In this document: positions 1-7,351 of the stretch, piece after piece
Layout: every line of letters starts with the position of its first letter
Numbering within the stretch: position 1 is the stretch's first letter
Origin: Rhizobium tibeticum
GTDB lineage: Bacteria > Pseudomonadota > Alphaproteobacteria > Rhizobiales > Rhizobiaceae
Reading direction: 5' to 3'
Assembly: GCF_900110205.1 (NCBI RefSeq)
Contig: NZ_FOCV01000026.1
Span: forward strand, 22,737 to 86,736
Length of the DNA stretch: 64,000 nucleotides
Notes under the pieces: generated by a model
The model's input: the letters and a program-made list of their open reading frames with translations, nothing else
What the model was told of the DNA's origin: nothing
The model's database searches: none
Position numbers and translations under genes: made by a program

Positions 1-1
1 A

Positions 2-232
2 GCCGCCCAGGTCAAGCAGACGGCGGCACTTTATTTCGCGGGTCAGACGGGGCTTCTGCTCGTTGCCGTCGATGGCAGCAAATTCGGCGAGGAGCTCGTT
101 TTCGAACCGTCACGCGGCGGCGATCTCTTCCCGCATCTCTATGCAGATCTGCCGTCCTCGGCCGTATTGTGGGAAAAGCCGCTGCCGCTCGATGCCGCCG
201 GCCAGCATATCTTTCCGGACCTTCAGCCATGA
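2..232 (+). CDS. DUF952 family protein, 3' part only
   Basis: The open frame enters from the window edge, so the N-terminus is missing; 76 codons remain and end in TGA. The residues read like the C-terminal half of the small DUF952 family (GLLLVAVD, then LFPHLYADLP, then LWEKPLPLD), whose molecular function is not established. The stop overlaps the pyrD start as ATGA, so the two genes are very probably co-transcribed and translationally coupled. A DUF952 gene directly before pyrD is, as I recall it, usual in rhizobia. The call rests on motif memory and neighbour order, not on a search. Confidence 0.75.
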   Translation, partial: AAQVKQTAALYFAGQTGLLLVAVDGSKFGEELVFEPSRGGDLFPHLYADLPSSAVLWEKPLPLDAAGQHIFPDLQP

Positions 233-1317
233 TCGATCTGTTCAAGCACGCCGCCCGCAAGGGGCTCTTCCTCTTCGACCCAGAGACTGCGCACGGCATG
301 TCGATCGCCGCGCTGAAGGCAGGTGCCGTTCCAGCCTGCCGGATCGCGCCCGATCCGCGCTTGAGGCAGAGTGTTGCCGGCCTCGATTTCGTCAATCCGA
401 TCGGTATGGCCGCCGGCTATGACAAGAATGCCGAAGTGCCGGAAGCGCTGCTGAAGATCGGCTTCGGCTTTACCGAGATCGGCACCGTGACGCCGAAGCC
501 GCAATCCGGAAACCCGCGTCCGCGCATCTTCCGGCTGGTCGAGGATGAAGGCGTCATCAACCGCCTCGGCTTCAACAACGAGGGACACGACGCCGCCTTC
601 GCGCGGCTGTCGGCCGTGCGCGGCAACGGCATCATCGGCGTCAACATCGGCGCCAACAAGGACAGCGAAGACCGTATCGGCGACTATGTTCTCGGAATCC
701 GCCGTTTCTATTCCGTCGCGCGCTATTTCACCGCCAACATCTCCTCGCCGAACACGCCGGGCCTGCGCGATCTGCAGGCACGCGAAAGCCTCGCTGCGCT
801 CTTGTCGGCGGTGCTTTCCGCCCGCGATAACGAAGCCGCTAAGTCTGGCAGGAAGATCCCGGTCTTTCTGAAGATCGCGCCCGATCTGACGGATGAGGGG
901 CTGGATGATATCGCTGCCGAAGCATTGTCGCACGCACTGGATGGCCTGATCGTCTCGAACACCACGCTTTCCCGCAATGGCCTTAGGGATCAGCGCCAGG
1001 CGAAGGAAGCGGGCGGGCTCTCCGGCAAGCCGCTGTTCGACAGATCGACCGTCGTTCTGGCAAAGGTCCGCAGGCGTGTCGGCGGGGCGATGCCGATCAT
1101 CGGCGTCGGCGGCGTGTCGTCGGCGGAAACGGCGCTGGAGAAGATCAAGGCCGGCGCCGACCTCGTACAGCTCTATTCCTGCATGGTCTATGAAGGGCCG
1201 GGACTGCCGGGCACGATCGTCCGCGGCCTGTCGAAGCTGCTGGATCGCGAGCAGGTGAAATCGATCCGCGATCTCAGGGACAGCAGGACGGATTACTGGG
1301 CAACGCGGAACGTCTGA
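229..1317 (+). CDS. pyrD: Dihydroorotate dehydrogenase (quinone), class 2
   Basis: Fourth step of pyrimidine synthesis: oxidises dihydroorotate to orotate with FMN and passes electrons to membrane quinone. The 362-residue length fits class 2 enzymes, including the N-terminal amphipathic quinone-tunnel helix (MIDLFKHAARKGLFL). The FMN/substrate core is visible: NPIGMAAGYDKN near residue 56, the INRLGFNN motif, and ANISSPNTPGLR carrying the catalytic Ser expected in class 2 (Cys in class 1). GVGGVSS and LVQLYS close the barrel. I chose the ATG at 229, inside the upstream stop, because the family starts here; a longer in-frame start at 169 is inside the DUF952 gene. The 3' end overlaps the convergent MATE gene by 25 bp. 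Confidence 0.97.
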   Translation: MIDLFKHAARKGLFLFDPETAHGMSIAALKAGAVPACRIAPDPRLRQSVAGLDFVNPIGMAAGYDKNAEVPEALLKIGFGFTEIGTVTPKPQSGNPRPRIFRLVEDEGVINRLGFNNEGHDAAFARLSAVRGNGIIGVNIGANKDSEDRIGDYVLGIRRFYSVARYFTANISSPNTPGLRDLQARESLAALLSAVLSARDNEAAKSGRKIPVFLKIAPDLTDEGLDDIAAEALSHALDGLIVSNTTLSRNGLRDQRQAKEAGGLSGKPLFDRSTVVLAKVRRRVGGAMPIIGVGGVSSAETALEKIKAGADLVQLYSCMVYEGPGLPGTIVRGLSKLLDREQVKSIRDLRDSRTDYWATRNV

Positions 1318-2639
1318 TCCGCCCGCCGCCGGACGAGCATCGCCAGGAATACCCCGCGAACCAGCAGGAAGCCGTTCATCGCCAACCACAGGCCGTGGTT
1401 GGCAAAGAGCGGCACGAAAACGGCGAGCGCGACGAGGTAGCCGGCAAACGACATCAGCATGCGGTTGCGCATGTCCGTCGACCACGTGGCGCCGATGAAC
1501 ACCCCGTCCATCAGGAAGGCGAGGGCGCCGGTGAGGCCGGTGACGGCGGCCCAGGGCAGGTAGGTCTCGGCCGCCTGCTGGACTTCCGGCGATGTGGTCA
1601 GCACCGAAATCAGCCAGGGACCGGCCAGCAGGAAGAACACCGAGATGATGCCGGCAAGTCCGAAAGACCAGAGCGCCGACAGCTTCAGTCCGCGGTCGAA
1701 GGCCGGCCGGTAGCGTGCACCGATGGCACGTCCGGTGATCTGTTCGGCCGCGTTGGCAAGTCCGTCGAGATAATATCCCGAGAGCAGGAAGAAATTCATC
1801 AGCACGGCGTTGGCAGCAAGCGTCACCGCCCCGAAGCTGGTGCCGATCCGCGTCATCAGCGTGAAGGCGGCAAGCAGCACGAAGGTGCGGATCAGGATGT
1901 CGCGGTTCAATGCGAAGAGTTCGGCCAACTGATGCCGCGAGAAGGTCTCCGCACGTGTCGGTCGGTCGGCGCGGTCGAAGCTGCGGAGGACGATCAGCAG
2001 GCCGACGACTGCACCAGCCGTCTCGCCGACCATCGTGCCCCAGGCAACACCGGCGACACCCCAGTCGAGCCAAAGGCTCAGGTAAATGGCGAGCACGATG
2101 TTGGTGCCGTTGATGATCGTCTGCAGCAGGAGCCCGACACCGCCCTGGCCCCGGCCGAGCACGAAGCCGAGGATCGCGTAGTTGGCGAGCGCTGCCGGTG
2201 CGGCGAGAATGCGGATGGAGAAATAGGTGCTGGTCGCGGCCGCAACGGCGTTCTCCGGTCCCATCAGCTTCAGCCCCGCTGCGAGAAGCAGCGGCGATAG
2301 ACAGAGAAGCGCCACGCCGCAGCCGAGCGCCGAGATCAGCGCCCGCCAGAAAACGCCCTGCTCAGCATGCCGGTCGTGCCGCCCGAAGGCCTGGGCGGTC
2401 AGCCCGGTGGTGGAGGCGCGCAGGAAGTTGAAGCTGCCGAGGATCAGGTCGAACAGCATCGCCCCGATCGCAAGCCCCGCGAGCGCGTCCGGCTGGCCCG
2501 TATGCCCGACGACGCCGGTGCCGACGAGACCGAGCAGCGGCGTGGTGATGAAGCCGAGCGTCATCGGAATCGCGATCGAGAGCACCAGCCGGTGCGTGAC
2601 GTCGAATGCCAGCCTGTTTTCGTGACCGTGAGTATCCAT
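1293..2639 (-). CDS. MATE family efflux transporter
   Basis: A 448-residue inner-membrane protein with about twelve hydrophobic segments in two repeated halves, the pattern of MATE (DinF/NorM-like) cation-coupled multidrug exporters. The N-terminal GFITTPLLGLVGTGVVGH and the later GLANAAEQITGRAIGAR are typical of DinF-type members. The substrate cannot be read from sequence. It is the last gene of a minus-strand trio (DUF6460, CAP lipoprotein, MATE), 31 bp after the CAP gene. I start it at the ATG at 2639 (MDTHGHEN); upstream in-frame codons lie inside the CAP gene. Its Shine-Dalgarno (GAGG) sits in the 3' arm of a 7-bp hairpin at 2642-2663. The stop lies within the end of pyrD. Confidence 0.93.
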   Translation of the reverse strand: MDTHGHENRLAFDVTHRLVLSIAIPMTLGFITTPLLGLVGTGVVGHTGQPDALAGLAIGAMLFDLILGSFNFLRASTTGLTAQAFGRHDRHAEQGVFWRALISALGCGVALLCLSPLLLAAGLKLMGPENAVAAATSTYFSIRILAAPAALANYAILGFVLGRGQGGVGLLLQTIINGTNIVLAIYLSLWLDWGVAGVAWGTMVGETAGAVVGLLIVLRSFDRADRPTRAETFSRHQLAELFALNRDILIRTFVLLAAFTLMTRIGTSFGAVTLAANAVLMNFFLLSGYYLDGLANAAEQITGRAIGARYRPAFDRGLKLSALWSFGLAGIISVFFLLAGPWLISVLTTSPEVQQAAETYLPWAAVTGLTGALAFLMDGVFIGATWSTDMRNRMLMSFAGYLVALAVFVPLFANHGLWLAMNGFLLVRGVFLAMLVRRRADQTFRVAQ

Positions 2640-2641
2640 GC

Positions 2642-2663
2642 CTGCCTCTGAAAGCTGAGGCAG
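2642..2663 (-). promoter_or_regulatory. Hairpin covering the MATE ribosome binding site
   Basis: On the minus strand CTGCCTC (2657-2663) and GAGGCAG (2642-2648) form a perfect 7-bp stem with an 8-nt loop, ending two bases before the MATE start codon. The GAGG that would act as Shine-Dalgarno is inside the 3' arm, so the fold could hold back translation. There is no T tract, so it is not a standard terminator for the upstream CAP gene. Function is inferred from position only. Confidence 0.35.
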
Positions 2664-2670
2664 AATCGCC

Positions 2671-3168
2671 TCAGCCGGAAAGCACCATTGCCCAGTAGGG
2701 CACGTTTCTGGAAGCGGAATTGTGGGCGACCGCAACGCCCAAACCATTATAGCGGCCGAGCATGTTCTCCAGATGGTGCGGCGAGTTGATCCAGGCGGTC
2801 ACAACCGAGGGAACCGACTGCTGACCGGCCGCGATGTTTTCAGCGGCCGGCATCTGCACGCCGCTTGCCTTGACGCGCGGGGCAAAGCCGTCCCCGATGC
2901 CCATGACGTGCTTCATCTTGCCGGCAGATGCCATGCGCTTTGCCTGAAACATCGCCGCAGCCTTTGCCGCTGGATCAGCCGAGAGCGGCGGCAGCCCGTT
3001 CTTGCTGCGCAACTGGTTGACAAGCGGCAATGCGTCCGCCGTCTCGTCGTCGCCGTTCGAAGGAATGGAGGATAGCGCGGGTGCCGTGGTGCAGCTGGCA
3101 ACGCCAGCGATCAGTACAAGCCCAGACATGTGCAGCAGGCCGCGCCGCGAAAGGATGAGAGAAGTCAT
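2671..3168 (-). CDS. CAP-domain (SCP-like) lipoprotein
   Basis: A 165-residue exported protein. The N-terminus has paired arginines (SRRG), a hydrophobic run and a lipobox ending at Cys26 (GVASC), so it is probably lipid-anchored; the arginine pair leaves Tat export possible. The rest is a bacterial CAP/SCP domain: NQLRSKNGLPPL, KMKHVMGIGDGFAPR, AENIAAGQ, AWINSPHHLENML and the terminal PYWAMVLSG. CAP proteins of bacteria have no settled activity. The start is the ATG at 3168, one base after the stop of the upstream DUF6460 gene, indicating coupling; the longer in-frame start at 3231 would overlap that gene. Confidence 0.9.
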   Translation of the reverse strand: MTSLILSRRGLLHMSGLVLIAGVASCTTAPALSSIPSNGDDETADALPLVNQLRSKNGLPPLSADPAAKAAAMFQAKRMASAGKMKHVMGIGDGFAPRVKASGVQMPAAENIAAGQQSVPSVVTAWINSPHHLENMLGRYNGLGVAVAHNSASRNVPYWAMVLSG

Positions 3169-3169
3169 A

Positions 3170-3436
3170 TTAGCGCCGATAGCTGAAGAGACGGATGAGA
3201 AGGAAGACGGGAATGACAATGGTCGCGCCAAGCAGCAGATAGTCGCCGACGCGTCCGAGAGCGGAAAAGCCGCGATGCCAGACCTCCAGAACGAAATTGC
3301 GGAAGCCGTAGATGAAATCGAGCGGCGCCCACCCGAACACGGCCATGATGAAGCCGACGATCAACGATACGACCAAAAGCTTGACCAATGTGCGGCCGAC
3401 GGAATCGCCGAGAAACTTGTTCACCTGATCGGACAT
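3170..3436 (-). CDS. DUF6460-type small membrane protein
   Basis: An 88-residue protein with two hydrophobic segments (around residues 17-37 and 65-83) separated by FIYGFRNFVLEVWHRG, and a basic tail (RLFSYRR). It matches the small rhizobial inner-membrane proteins classified as DUF6460, of unknown function. The ATG at 3436 follows a good AGGAGATG ribosome site; the longer in-frame start at 3553 lacks one. It is the first gene of the operon with the CAP lipoprotein and MATE transporter. Confidence 0.82.
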   Translation of the reverse strand: MSDQVNKFLGDSVGRTLVKLLVVSLIVGFIMAVFGWAPLDFIYGFRNFVLEVWHRGFSALGRVGDYLLLGATIVIPVFLLIRLFSYRR

Positions 3437-3582
3437 GCGCCATCTCCTGTTTATCCCTGAAATACGGGCGCGAATCGCTGCTCGCAAGCCTTTTTCAGGT
3501 CTGGCATCCTCGCCTCTGAAATAGGACTTGAGTTTTTTTGTGGCCGCAGCCAAATGCGGGCCGATGCCAACAGGTCTTCACC

Positions 3583-4515
3583 ATGCAGTCCAACCAGCTC
3601 ACTTCAGGCGACGTCATCGCCGACCGCCGTGCCGATTACGCCAAGATGCTCGACGAAAGCGGCGAGCCGCATGCCGCCGCCGAACTGATGGAGCAGGCGC
3701 TGGAGCTGGTACCGCACTGGGCCGCCGGCTGGTATCGCCTTGCCGGCTACCGCGAGAAATCAGGCAACACGGCCGGCGCGATCGAGGCCTACAGGCAGAC
3801 CTTGGATGCGAGCCCGGACGATATTTTCGGTGCGGAGCTCAAGCTTGCTCTGCTCGGCGACGTCACGACACCCGACCAGCCACCGAGCAGCTATGTCGAA
3901 CGCCTGTTCGACGACTATGCGGATCGCTTCGAGACGTCGCTGGTGGAGAAATTGGACTACAGCGTTCCGGGCAAGCTTGCCGCACTCGTTGCCACGACTG
4001 GCAGGCACTATTTGCTGGCCGTGGATCTTGGCTGCGGCACCGGCCTGCTGGGGCCGGAGATCCGCGATCGCGTTGCGCGCCTCGAGGGCTTCGATCTGTC
4101 GCAGAACATGCTTGCCAAGGCGGCCGAAAAGCATGTCTACGATCACCTGCAACAGGCCGATCTGTCGTTGGCTCCGGAGGCCACGGGCCTCTTTGCGGAG
4201 TGTGCGAGGCACCGTGCCGACCTCGTCACGGCGGCTGACGTCCTGATGTATCTCGGTAATCTCGAGAGCGTGTTCGAGGCCGTTTCAGCGCTTGTCGTGC
4301 CGGGTGCCGATTTTGCATTTTCGGTCGAGGATGCCGGCGGAGACTATGGGTTCCATCTCGCGCCGTCGTTGCGCTACTCCCATTCCGAAGCTTACGTCCG
4401 CGCGCTCTGCGCCCGCTATGGCCTTGATGTCAGCGCCGTCAGCAAGACGGCCATTCGCAAAGATGGCGCAAACATTATTTCAGGCATTCTGTTCCTTACG
4501 CATAAGGCGGTATAG
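3583..4515 (+). CDS. TPR-containing class I SAM methyltransferase
   Basis: A 310-residue cytoplasmic protein. The first ~95 residues are helical with a TPR-like unit (AAELMEQALELVPHWAAGWYRLAGY, then GAIEAYRQTLDASPDD). The C-terminal part is a class I methyltransferase: motif I is VDLGCGTGLLG near residue 147, followed by LEGFDLSQNML (the acidic residue that would bind the SAM ribose) and LVTAADVLMYLG (motif IV-like). Methyl acceptor unknown. It is transcribed away from the DUF6460 operon. The ATG at 3583 is used; the start at 3538 would add an unlikely 15-residue extension. Confidence 0.87.
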   Translation: MQSNQLTSGDVIADRRADYAKMLDESGEPHAAAELMEQALELVPHWAAGWYRLAGYREKSGNTAGAIEAYRQTLDASPDDIFGAELKLALLGDVTTPDQPPSSYVERLFDDYADRFETSLVEKLDYSVPGKLAALVATTGRHYLLAVDLGCGTGLLGPEIRDRVARLEGFDLSQNMLAKAAEKHVYDHLQQADLSLAPEATGLFAECARHRADLVTAADVLMYLGNLESVFEAVSALVVPGADFAFSVEDAGGDYGFHLAPSLRYSHSEAYVRALCARYGLDVSAVSKTAIRKDGANIISGILFLTHKAV

Positions 4516-4733
4516 CGGAACGATTCTTGCGAAGTGATAATAGGTCAGTATTGCTTACTTATTTCGCTTGATTGCGGTGCAAAATCGCCTGATAACCCTA
4601 CATCATTCGCCGCAGCACGGGGGCGCTCGCAAGAGCCCGAAAACGCTCGGCATCATTCATCATCCACGTTTTGTCCCGCTCGGGCCTTTCCCCGGGTGCG
4701 CTTGGACTCGTCTGCCGTTTGGGGATCAACGAC

Positions 4734-5369
4734 ATGGCACAGCTCTTCAATGCCCTCGGCTTCTGGAACACCAGTGCCACCCGCCATACCCCGATCGAGG
4801 ACGTTCAGGGCATTTTTTCGGGCAGCCTCATTGCGGCATTAGGACTCTTCATGCTGGCCAGCGCCGGTCTGCTGACCGGCAGCACCGCCGGCATCGCGTT
4901 CCTGCTCCACTATGCCTTCGGCGTAAGCTTTGGTCTCGCCTTCTTCCTGCTCAACCTGCCGTTCTTCTATCTGTCGTGGACGCGGCTCGGCATGGCCTTC
5001 ACGGTAAAAACCTTCATCGCCATCGGCCTGACGTCCGTCATGACCAGCCTGCAGCCGAAGGTGATGGACATTTCGGCCATTCATCCTGCTTGGGCGGCCC
5101 TGCTCGGCGGTCTTTTGCTGGGGTTCGGCCTTCTGGCCCTCTACCGCCACCGCGCCAGCCTCGGCGGTGTCGGCATTCTCGGCATCTACATGCAAGAGCG
5201 TTTCGGCATCCGCGCGGGCCTTGTGCAGATGGCGATCGACCTCTGCGTGCTGGCCTCCGCCTTCTTCGTCACCACGCCGCCGGTGGTGTTTTATTCGGTT
5301 CTCGGCGCGGTGGTGTTGAACCTCTTCGTGGCCATCAACCACCGCGCCGATCGTTATATCGCGCTTTAG
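4734..5369 (+). CDS. YitT family membrane protein
   Basis: A 211-residue inner-membrane protein with five or six hydrophobic segments. The order of motifs (GIFSGSLIAALGLFML, LTGSTAGIAFLLHYAFG, LLNLPFFYLSW, GGVGILGIYMQERFGIRAG) is that of the YitT/DUF161 family, whose transported substrate or role is not known. The start is the ATG at 4734 (MAQLFNALGF); a start at 4671 would add a poorly conserved leader. The last four bases overlap the stop of the convergent AhpD-like gene. Confidence 0.88.
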   Translation: MAQLFNALGFWNTSATRHTPIEDVQGIFSGSLIAALGLFMLASAGLLTGSTAGIAFLLHYAFGVSFGLAFFLLNLPFFYLSWTRLGMAFTVKTFIAIGLTSVMTSLQPKVMDISAIHPAWAALLGGLLLGFGLLALYRHRASLGGVGILGIYMQERFGIRAGLVQMAIDLCVLASAFFVTTPPVVFYSVLGAVVLNLFVAINHRADRYIAL

Positions 5370-5827
5370 GCGGCCTGTGCCGGCTTGTCGATCGGGTGCT
5401 GTGACCGGAAGCCGACAGCGAGCCGGTTCCAGACGTTGATCGCGCCGATCGCCACCGTGATCTTGGTGATGGCTTCTTCCGTAAACTGCGCCTTCAGGGC
5501 TTCGAAATCGGCGTCCGGTGCGCCGGTTTCGGCGATGCGGGTGACTGCATCGACCCAGCCGAGCAGGGCGCGCTCCTTGGCGTCATAGACCGGCGATTCG
5601 CGCCAGACGCACATCAGGTTGATCCACTGCTCGCTCAGGCCGTCATGGCGGGCTTCCTTGACGTGCATGTCGACGCAATAGGCGCAGCCGTTGATCTGCG
5701 AGGCGCGAAGCTTGATCAGATGGATGAAGCGGCGCTCGAGCCCCGATCCCTGAACATATTGCTCCAGTGCGGCAACAGCCTTGTAAGCTTCCGGCGATGC
5801 CTTGGCGAAGTTGAAACGTGCTTGCAT
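5366..5827 (-). CDS. AhpD-like carboxymuconolactone decarboxylase family protein
   Basis: A 153-residue protein of the AhpD/CMD superfamily. The peroxidatic motif is intact: Cys48 and Cys51 in NGCAYCVDMH, followed by His55, and the C-terminal half has the expected ITVAIGAINVWNRLAVGF helix. Such proteins usually act as thiol-dependent hydroperoxide reductases or reductase partners; the physiological oxidant is unknown. It lies 27 bp downstream of an Rrf2 regulator on the same strand, a common pairing in alphaproteobacteria, so redox- or nitrosative-stress-controlled expression is likely (inference). Confidence 0.9.
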   Translation of the reverse strand: MQARFNFAKASPEAYKAVAALEQYVQGSGLERRFIHLIKLRASQINGCAYCVDMHVKEARHDGLSEQWINLMCVWRESPVYDAKERALLGWVDAVTRIAETGAPDADFEALKAQFTEEAITKITVAIGAINVWNRLAVGFRSQHPIDKPAQAA

Positions 5828-5854
5828 GGTTCATTCTCCTTTGGGTTTTCCGGC

Positions 5855-6355
5855 TCAGCGAGCCGCTCTTCGTTCATTCATTTCAAGGAAGGCGCAGCCG
5901 CGGGCGGCGATCCCGCCGTCATCGTCAGCAGTCAGCTGCGCAAGGATGTCGGCGATGCTGGTCTTGGCGAGCTCGGCGCGGTAGGCGCGCTCGGCCCGTA
6001 GCATCGCCGCGCTGATCTGGCATGGCTTGGCGAAATAGCGTTGCGGTAGTTGGTTCGGTCCACGCTGGCGGATCTCGCTGCAACGGAAGGCCGGCTCCGG
6101 CCCTTCGACCGCAAGGACGATATCGAGGAGGCTGATGTCATCGGTCTGTTTCGCCAGCCGATACCCGCCCTTCGGGCCCGGAATCGTATTTAGGATGCCG
6201 GCACCGGAGAGCGCCTGCAGGTGCTTCAGAAGATAGCTTGTCGAGACGCCGTGAAACACCGCAAGCGCGGCGGCCGAAAGCACTCCCCCTTCGGAAAGGC
6301 CGGCCAGCATAGCAACGCTGTGTATGGCCTGCTCGACGCCATCGCCCAATTTCAT
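5855..6355 (-). CDS. Rrf2 family transcriptional regulator
   Basis: A 166-residue protein with an N-terminal winged helix typical of Rrf2 proteins (LSAAALAVFHGVSTSYLLKHLQALSGAGIL, then GPKGGYRLA as the wing). Only two cysteines occur in the sensor region, Cys92 and Cys112, plus one near the C-terminus; the close three-cysteine cluster of IscR/NsrR/RirA iron-sulfur sensors is absent. It may sense redox through a thiol pair, or lack a cofactor. It precedes the AhpD-like gene, its presumed target, and probably also controls itself through the inverted repeat at 6384-6423. Confidence 0.9.
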   Translation of the reverse strand: MKLGDGVEQAIHSVAMLAGLSEGGVLSAAALAVFHGVSTSYLLKHLQALSGAGILNTIPGPKGGYRLAKQTDDISLLDIVLAVEGPEPAFRCSEIRQRGPNQLPQRYFAKPCQISAAMLRAERAYRAELAKTSIADILAQLTADDDGGIAARGCAFLEMNERRAAR

Positions 6356-6383
6356 CGGAATGCCTCCTCGATTCGTGGATAAA

Positions 6384-6423
6384 ATATATCTATGATTAGG
6401 CGATGCGTCAAGTCAAGATATAT
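6384..6423. promoter_or_regulatory. Inverted repeat upstream of the rrf2-ahpD operon
   Basis: ATATATCT (6384-6391) and AGATATAT (6416-6423) are perfect inverted arms, 24 bp apart, starting 28 bp upstream of the rrf2 start codon in an AT-rich island. The position suits an operator for the Rrf2 protein, but the arms are AT-rich and the spacing is wide, so this is only a candidate. Confidence 0.35.
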
Positions 6424-6463
6424 GAGCGAAATAAAATACACGGGGTGCGGTGCTGGTGCGGGG

Positions 6464-6491
6464 TTGTGAAGCGGCAAGGAACCGCTAAAGT
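6464..6491 (+). promoter_or_regulatory. Possible promoter of the amino-acid binding protein gene
   Basis: TTGTGA (6464-6469) and TAAAGT (6486-6491), 16 bp apart, resemble a sigma-70 type -35/-10 pair 41 bp before the start codon at 6533. The spacer contains an inverted repeat, AGCGG (6470-6474) and CCGCT (6482-6486), that could bind a regulator. Assigned by eye. Confidence 0.3.
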
Positions 6492-6532
6492 CGGCTCTGT
6501 TGGGCAAAAACAATTCCAATAAGGGAACAGCA

Positions 6533-7288
6533 ATGAGAAAGACCATCTTCCTGGCGGCCGCTGCCTTGTTTGCGGCGACGCATCTCGCCTCCGCCGAGGA
6601 CACAATCCGCATCGCAACGGAGGGCGCCTATCCTCCCTTCAATTACGTCGAATCCGACGGCAGCCTCAAGGGTCTCGACGTCGACATGGCCAATGCGCTC
6701 TGCGAGGAGATGAAGGCCAAATGCACGATCGTCGCACAGGACTGGGACGGCATCATTCCGGGGCTTCTGGCCAAGAAGTATGATGCCATCATCGCGTCGA
6801 TGAGCATCACCGAGGAGCGCAAGAAGCAGATCGACTTCACGAACAAGTACTACACGACGCCGCTCGCGGTCGCCGTGCCGAAGGATAGCGCGCTGAAGGG
6901 CGTCAGCGTCGAGGACATGAAGGGCAAGGTCGTCGGCGCGCAGGCTTCGACCACGCAGGCCGACTACGCCAACGACGTCTACGCGAAGGGCGGCGCCGAG
7001 GCGAAGATGTATCCGACGCAGGACGAGGCCGTCGCCGACCTCCAGAACGGCCGTATGGACGCGCTGATCTCCGACAAGTTTGTGGTGGTCGATTGGCTGA
7101 ACAAGGCCGGCAAGGATTGCTGCAAGCTGCTCGGCGACGTGCCCGGGACCGAAACGCAGGCCGGCATCGGTATCCGTCAGGGCGAGACCGAGCTGAAGGA
7201 GCGCTTCAACAAGGCGATCGACGCGCTTGTCGCCAACGGGAAGTATCAGGAAATCACCAAGAAATACTTCCCCTTCGACATCTACTGA
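6533..7288 (+). CDS. Amino-acid ABC transporter periplasmic binding protein
   Basis: A 251-residue secreted protein. Residues 1-21 form a signal peptide ending ASA. The mature part has the family 3 solute-binding signature (ATEGAYPPFNYVESDGSLKG, then GLDVDMANAL) and the ASMSITEERKKQIDFT motif near residue 100, typical of HisJ/ArgT-type basic or polar amino-acid binders. The start is the ATG at 6533 after AAGGGA. No permease or ATPase gene is adjacent; the next gene, 63 bp on, encodes an amino-acid oxidase. Substrate unknown; it must share a transporter encoded elsewhere or act as a sensor. Confidence 0.92.
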   Translation: MRKTIFLAAAALFAATHLASAEDTIRIATEGAYPPFNYVESDGSLKGLDVDMANALCEEMKAKCTIVAQDWDGIIPGLLAKKYDAIIASMSITEERKKQIDFTNKYYTTPLAVAVPKDSALKGVSVEDMKGKVVGAQASTTQADYANDVYAKGGAEAKMYPTQDEAVADLQNGRMDALISDKFVVVDWLNKAGKDCCKLLGDVPGTETQAGIGIRQGETELKERFNKAIDALVANGKYQEITKKYFPFDIY

Positions 7289-7351
7289 TCGCTTGCCGAT
7301 CCAATCGCGCGGAGGCCCACAGCCTCCGCGCCCTTTGACCAAGTCCATCCG

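Noticed and set aside
223..2073. 616-codon open frame on the minus strand across pyrD and the MATE gene
   Set aside because: It is a high-GC shadow of two well-supported genes, with low-complexity Arg/Ala-rich protein and no family signature.
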